Positions 60,076 to 64,000 of a DNA stretch of 64,000 nucleotides are shown here, in pieces. The position numbers and the translations under genes are program-made. The notes beneath the pieces are model-generated. The model saw only the letters and a list, made by a program, of their open reading frames with translations, was not told where the DNA came from and made no database searches. Origin of the DNA: Pseudomonas parafulva NBRC 16636 = DSM 17004 (GTDB lineage Bacteria > Pseudomonadota > Gammaproteobacteria > Pseudomonadales > Pseudomonadaceae); assembly GCF_000730645.1 (NCBI RefSeq), contig NZ_BBIU01000022.1:1-64000 (forward strand), given 5' to 3'. Positions within the stretch are counted from its first letter, which is position 1; each line of letters begins with the position of its first letter.

Positions 60076-61816
60076 ACGCGGCGGCGCCGTCCTTCACGAC
60101 CAGGATGTCTTCCATGATCAGGTACTGCAGGTCGGAACCGAAGAACATGTTCAGGGCGTCGGTTGGCGAGCAGATCATCGGCTCACCGCGACGGTTCAGC
60201 GAGGTGTTCAGCGATACACCGTTGCCGGTCAGGTCTTCCAGGGCCTTCATCATGTCGTAGTAGCGCGGGTTGTACTCGCGCTTGAGTACCTGGGCACGCG
60301 ACGTACCGTCCTCGTGAACCACTTCGGGTACACGGGTTTTCCATTCTTCGGCCACTTCGAAGGTGAAGGTCATGAACGGCGCCGGGTGATCGACCTTGAT
60401 CATCTGCGGGGCCACGGTGTCGAGCATCGACGGGCAGAAGGGTCTCCAGCGCTCGCGGAACTTGATTTGCTCGTTGATGCGGTTGGCCACACCCGGCACG
60501 CTCGGGCAACCGATGATCGAACGGCCACCCAGGGCACGCGGGCCGAACTCCATGCGCCCCTGGAACCAGGCCACCGGGTTGCCCTCGACCATGATCTTGG
60601 CGATGCGCTGCGGCATGTCGTCCAGCTTGCGCCACTTGGGCGCATTCGGGTGACGGGCGCAGGCGGCGATCACGTCTTCGTTGGAATACGAAGGGCCGAG
60701 GTAGACGTGCTCCATCTTCTCTACCGGCACACCGCGGGCGTGGGACACGTAGGCCGCAGCACCCACGGCGGTACCAGCATCACCGGAGGCCGGCTGCACG
60801 AACAGCTCCTTGACGTCGGAGCGGGCGATGATCTTCTGGTTGAGCTTGACGTTCAGCGCGCAGCCACCGGCAAATGCCAGCTTGCCGGTTTCGCGCAAGG
60901 TGTCGCCCAGGTAGTGGTCGATCATCTGCAGGGCGATCTTTTCGAACAAGGCCTGCATGCTGGCGGCATAGTGGATGTACGGCTCGTCGGCGATATCGCC
61001 TTCGCGCTTGGGCCCCAGCCATTCGATCAGCTTGGGCGAGAAATAGAAGCCCTTGCCCTTCTCTTTATGGCGGCGCAAGCCGATGACGTTGGCGTACTCG
61101 GTGTTGATCACCAACTCGCCGTTCTCGAAACTGGCCAAACGCGAGAAGTCGTATTTGCTGGCGTCGCCATACGGCGCCATGCCCATGACCTTGAACTCGC
61201 CGTCGAGCATCTCAAAGCCCAGGAACTCGGTGATCGCACCGTACAGGCCACCCAGGGAATCGGGGTCGAAGAACTCTTTGATCTTGTGGATCTTGCCGTT
61301 TTCGCCGTAGCCGAAGAAGGTCGTGGCGTATTCGCCCTTGCCATCGATGCCCAGGATCGCGGTTTTTTCCTTGAAACCCGAGCAGTGGTAGGCGCTGGAC
61401 GCATGGGCCAGGTGGTGCTCGACCGGTTCGATCTTGATTTTTTTCGGGTCGAAGCCCAGCTGCTCCAGGCACCAGACGATCTTCTTGCGGTAGCGCTTGT
61501 AGCGGCGGTTGCCCATCAGGATGGCATCGAGGGCGCGGTCCGGGGCGTACCAGTAACGCTTGGCGTAATGCCAGCGGGCTTTGCCGAACAGGCTGATGGG
61601 GGCGAACGGGATGGCGACCACGTCGACGTCCGACGGCTTGATGCCGGCCTGCTCCAGGCAGAACTTCGCCGACTCGTAGGGCATGCGGTTCTTCGCATGC
61701 TTGTCACGCACGAAGCGCTCTTCTTCGGCGGCGGCAATCAGCTTGCCGTCGATGTACAGCGCCGCGGAAGGGTCATGGCTAAGGGCGCCCGACAGGCCAA
61801 GAATCGTCAATGCCAA
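60059..61816 (-). CDS. Carbamoyltransferase (NodU/CmcH family)
   Basis: The 585-residue protein starts ILGLSGALSHDPSAALYIDGKLIAAAEEERFVRDKHA and contains HHLAHASSAYH with conserved His residues, typical of the NodU/CmcH/TobZ family. The N-terminal part has the Kae1-like fold and the C-terminal part (ARALGGRSIIGCPSVPG region) is the YrdC-like domain. In P. aeruginosa the homologue PA5005 carbamoylates heptose II of the LPS core, and this role is likely here. It is the first gene of the minus-strand core operon and has a TATAAT box 70 bases upstream. Confidence 0.93.
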   Translation of the reverse strand: MALTILGLSGALSHDPSAALYIDGKLIAAAEEERFVRDKHAKNRMPYESAKFCLEQAGIKPSDVDVVAIPFAPISLFGKARWHYAKRYWYAPDRALDAILMGNRRYKRYRKKIVWCLEQLGFDPKKIKIEPVEHHLAHASSAYHCSGFKEKTAILGIDGKGEYATTFFGYGENGKIHKIKEFFDPDSLGGLYGAITEFLGFEMLDGEFKVMGMAPYGDASKYDFSRLASFENGELVINTEYANVIGLRRHKEKGKGFYFSPKLIEWLGPKREGDIADEPYIHYAASMQALFEKIALQMIDHYLGDTLRETGKLAFAGGCALNVKLNQKIIARSDVKELFVQPASGDAGTAVGAAAYVSHARGVPVEKMEHVYLGPSYSNEDVIAACARHPNAPKWRKLDDMPQRIAKIMVEGNPVAWFQGRMEFGPRALGGRSIIGCPSVPGVANRINEQIKFRERWRPFCPSMLDTVAPQMIKVDHPAPFMTFTFEVAEEWKTRVPEVVHEDGTSRAQVLKREYNPRYYDMMKALEDLTGNGVSLNTSLNRRGEPMICSPTDALNMFFGSDLQYLIMEDILVVKDGAAAYDQPL

Positions 61817-61885
61817 GGGATGAGCCTCTTCATTCTGTAGAAATGCGCCAGTGGCCCCAGGGGCGGGTGGCGGCTAAAAGGCGAG

Positions 61886-61891
61886 ATTATA
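61886..61891 (-). promoter_or_regulatory. Candidate -10 box for the LPS core operon
   Basis: A perfect TATAAT on the minus strand, 70 bases before the carbamoyltransferase start and in the only sizeable gap upstream of the seven-gene operon. The -35 region is poor (no TTGACA-like hexamer at 16-18 bases). Confidence 0.45.
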
Positions 61892-61936
61892 ACGCAAAGA
61901 ATTCCAACTGGCCCTATCGCCGGCAGGCCAGGCACG

Positions 61937-62773
61937 TTACTCGGCGATCAACCAGTCCATGCGGTAGCTACCCGCCGTCTGCGCCAGCTCCCGGGCCAAC
62001 CAGGGCAGCAGCTCCCTGAGCTCTTCCTCCAGCCCCCAAGGCGGGTTGGCAATGGCAAGGCCGGAGCCATTGAGCCCCTGCGGGCTGTCCTGGTGGTGCA
62101 CATACAGCTCCACCCGCAGCAGCTTGGGCGCGCCCGTGCTGGTCAGGTCCTGGTAGAAACGAGTGAGGGAGCGCTGGTCCTTGATCGGGTACCAGATGGC
62201 CGCGACCGTCTGGCGCATGCGGCCGATTGCCTCCTTCATGGCGCTGGTGCAGCGCTTGAGCTCATCGGCCTGCTCGAACGGCGGGTCGATCAGCATGATC
62301 GCGCGCTTTTCCTGCACCGGCAGCAGGGCCCGGGGCACGTGCCAGCCCTCGCCCAGGTGCACGACCACGCGCGGGTCCTTTTTCATGTTTTCCTTGAGCA
62401 GCGGCCCGTCTTCAGGGTGCTTCTCGTTGAGCAGGGCACGGTCCTGCTGGCGCATCAGGCGGCGGGCCAGTTCGGGGGAACCAGGGTAATAGCGCAGCTC
62501 GCCATCCGCGTTCAGGCGCTTGATGATGCGGAGGTAATCGGCAGCCATCGCCGGCAGGTCGTCACGGCCCCACAGGCGCGCGACACCTTCGAGGTACTCA
62601 CCGGTACGGCTCGCCTGGTCACCCTGAAGGTCATACAACCCCAGGCCGGCGTGGGTGTCGATGTAGGCGAACGGCTGTTCCTTGCGCGACATCAGGGCGA
62701 TGAGGCGGGTCAGCACGATGTGCTTGAGGACGTCGGCATGGTTGCCGGCGTGGAAGGCGTGACGATAGTTCAT
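61937..62773 (-). CDS. rlmJ: 23S rRNA (adenine2030-N6)-methyltransferase
   Basis: The 278-residue AdoMet-dependent methyltransferase has the family start MNYRHAFHAGNHADVLKHIVL, a DTHAGLGLYD loop and the catalytic IDPPFE motif near residue 162, the N6-adenine (D/N)PPY/F type. It methylates A2030 in E. coli 23S rRNA. It precedes the LPS core operon on the same strand with a 120-base gap. Confidence 0.94.
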   Translation of the reverse strand: MNYRHAFHAGNHADVLKHIVLTRLIALMSRKEQPFAYIDTHAGLGLYDLQGDQASRTGEYLEGVARLWGRDDLPAMAADYLRIIKRLNADGELRYYPGSPELARRLMRQQDRALLNEKHPEDGPLLKENMKKDPRVVVHLGEGWHVPRALLPVQEKRAIMLIDPPFEQADELKRCTSAMKEAIGRMRQTVAAIWYPIKDQRSLTRFYQDLTSTGAPKLLRVELYVHHQDSPQGLNGSGLAIANPPWGLEEELRELLPWLARELAQTAGSYRMDWLIAE

Positions 62774-62839
62774 GGCAACTCCTGCGCGGGCGGCAAGTTT
62801 ACCTTGCCTTGCCGGCCGCGTCAGGCCTGGCTGCTGGTT

Positions 62840-62863
62840 GGTGCCGACGGCTAGGCCGGCACC
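62840..62863 (-). terminator. Candidate terminator after putP
   Basis: Seven-base arms GGTGCCG/CGGCACC around a ten-base loop, 13 bases past the putP stop on the minus strand. No T-run, so low confidence. Confidence 0.35.
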
Positions 62864-62875
62864 GCTGCGCCAGCT

Positions 62876-64000
62876 TTACTTTTCGGCGTGATAGGCAGCA
62901 TCAGCCGTTTCGAAGCGCTGCACCATCGCCTGGGTCGGACGGCCCAGCTTGCTGACCAGCACGATGGCAAGGGTACCCAGCAGGAAGCCAGGGATGATTT
63001 CGTACAGGCCCCATGGGTCAAGCTGCTTCCACAGGATGACGGTTACAGCGCCGACCACGATGCCGGCCAGTGCACCGTTGCGGGTCATGCCCTTCCACAG
63101 CACCGACATCAGCACCACAGGGCCGAACGCTGCACCGAAGCCTGCCCAGGCGTAGGCCACCAGGCCCAGTACGCGGTTTTCCGGGTTGGCCGCCAGGGCG
63201 ATGGCCACCAACGCCACGGCCAGCACCATCAACCGGCCAACCCACACCAGCTCCACCTGCGAAGCATTCTTGCGCAGGAAGGCTTTGTAGAAGTCCTCGG
63301 TCAGGGCGCTGGAGCACACCAGCAGCTGGCAGCTCAGGGTACTCATGACCGCCGCCAGGATGGCCGACAGCAGCACACCGGCAACCCAGGGGTTGAACAG
63401 GATCTTGGCCAGTTCGATGAACACCCGCTCGTGGTTTTCGTTGACCGGCCCGGCAAGCTCCGGGTTGGCGGAGAAGTAGGCGATGCCGAAGAAACCAACG
63501 GCGCAGGTGCCGACCAGGCACAGGATCATCCAGGTCATGGAGATGCGGCGGGCGTTGGCGATCGATTTCACCGAGTCGGCCGCCATGAAGCGCGCCAGGA
63601 TGTGTGGCTGGCCGAAGTAGCCCAGCCCCCAGCCCATCAGCGAAATGATGCCGATGAAGCTGGCACCCTTGAGCATGTCGAAGTTGGCCGGGTTGACCGC
63701 CTCGATCGCCGCGAAGGTCTGGTCGAAACCACCGGTTGAGATCAGCACGATCACCGGGGTGAGGATGAGCGCGAAGATCATCAGCGTGGCCTGCACCGTA
63801 TCGGTCCAGCTGACCGCCAGAAAACCACCGACGAATGTGTAGGCAATGGTGGCTGCTGCACCGGCCCACAGCGCCGTTTCGTAGGACATCCCGAAGGTGC
63901 TCTCGAACAGGCGGGCACCCGCCACGATGCCGGAGGCGCAATAGATGGTGAAGAACACCAGAATGACCACGGCCGAGATGATGCGCAGCAGGCCGCTCTT
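62876..64000 (-). CDS. putP: Sodium/proline symporter PutP (3' part only)
   Basis: The C-terminal 374 residues of a sodium:solute symporter are present; the reading frame runs open to the window edge (AAG at 64000), so the N-terminus is outside. About ten membrane segments are visible, with SMGWGLGYFGQPHILARFMA and AAVMSTLSCQLLVCSSALTEDFYK, the latter lining the sodium site. These match PutP, which imports proline with sodium. The gene is truncated by the window, not by mutation. Confidence 0.93.
   Translation of the reverse strand, partial: KSGLLRIISAVVILVFFTIYCASGIVAGARLFESTFGMSYETALWAGAAATIAYTFVGGFLAVSWTDTVQATLMIFALILTPVIVLISTGGFDQTFAAIEAVNPANFDMLKGASFIGIISLMGWGLGYFGQPHILARFMAADSVKSIANARRISMTWMILCLVGTCAVGFFGIAYFSANPELAGPVNENHERVFIELAKILFNPWVAGVLLSAILAAVMSTLSCQLLVCSSALTEDFYKAFLRKNASQVELVWVGRLMVLAVALVAIALAANPENRVLGLVAYAWAGFGAAFGPVVLMSVLWKGMTRNGALAGIVVGAVTVILWKQLDPWGLYEIIPGFLLGTLAIVLVSKLGRPTQAMVQRFETADAAYHAEK

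Noticed and set aside
60050..61840. 596-codon plus-strand frame opposite the carbamoyltransferase gene
   Set aside because: The minus-strand protein is clearly NodU/CmcH family and overlaps its operon partner in the expected way.
62876..64000. putP as a truncated pseudogene
   Set aside because: The frame is open to the window edge, so the missing N-terminus is due to the window boundary.

Overview
The window is chromosomal DNA from a Pseudomonas of the P. putida group. This is inferred from the high-GC coding style, the hflK-hflC-hisZ-purA and parE-yqiA-cpdA-nudF gene orders, the LPS-core cluster (hldE, msbA, waaL, wapR/ssg/dnpA/mig-14/wapH-type genes), and an inverted pair of the TTCGCGGGTAA-type palindromes typical of that group. 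About 56 protein genes fill nearly all of it. I see no rRNA or tRNA, CRISPR array, insertion sequence, prophage or integron. Assignments rest on reading translated sequences and motifs; no search was run.

Left part (1-16 kb), mostly minus strand. A chemotaxis receptor is followed by purA and hisZ. A strong terminator separates these from a long housekeeping run read right to left: nnrD, tsaE, amiB-like amidase, mutL, miaA, hfq, hflX, hflK, hflC. Several of these genes overlap or nearly touch, and a TATAAT box lies just upstream of nnrD. Divergent queG, a TRIC-family channel gene, orn and rsgA follow.

Middle (18-36 kb). The motAB stator operon is divergent from an HDOD-domain gene. Then come a rhodanese, psd and serB, and opposite serB a membrane sensor-like protein ending in what looks like a degenerate nucleotide-cyclase fold. 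Next are an orphan PqiC-like lipoprotein and the topoisomerase IV genes parC and parE, with a retropepsin-like protease and a phytase-like esterase between them. The chain yqiA, cpdA, DUF1249 gene, nudF follows, then a DUF3298-type lipoprotein.

Thiamine region (36.4-40.1 kb). thiC and the hydroxymethylpyrimidine permease cytX form a minus-strand unit preceded by a clear TPP riboswitch and a plausible promoter. tolC is divergent.

Right part (41.6-64 kb). This begins with waaA, a LysR/SMR-efflux divergent pair, and a tight three-gene unit (FAD oxidoreductase, aldo/keto reductase, unknown protein). Then comes the envelope polysaccharide region: hldE, msbA, a fused O-antigen ligase/kinase-like protein, two acyltransferases, and a tightly overlapping minus-strand operon of carbamoyltransferase, glycosyltransferases, a PIG-L deacetylase and a Mig-14-like protein. 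rlmJ and the 3' part of putP close the window.

No obviously new defence or mobile system is present. The least explained items are the WaaL-kinase fusion with an altered catalytic loop, the cyclase-like membrane protein beside serB, the stand-alone NnrD, and the unknown third gene of the oxidoreductase unit.
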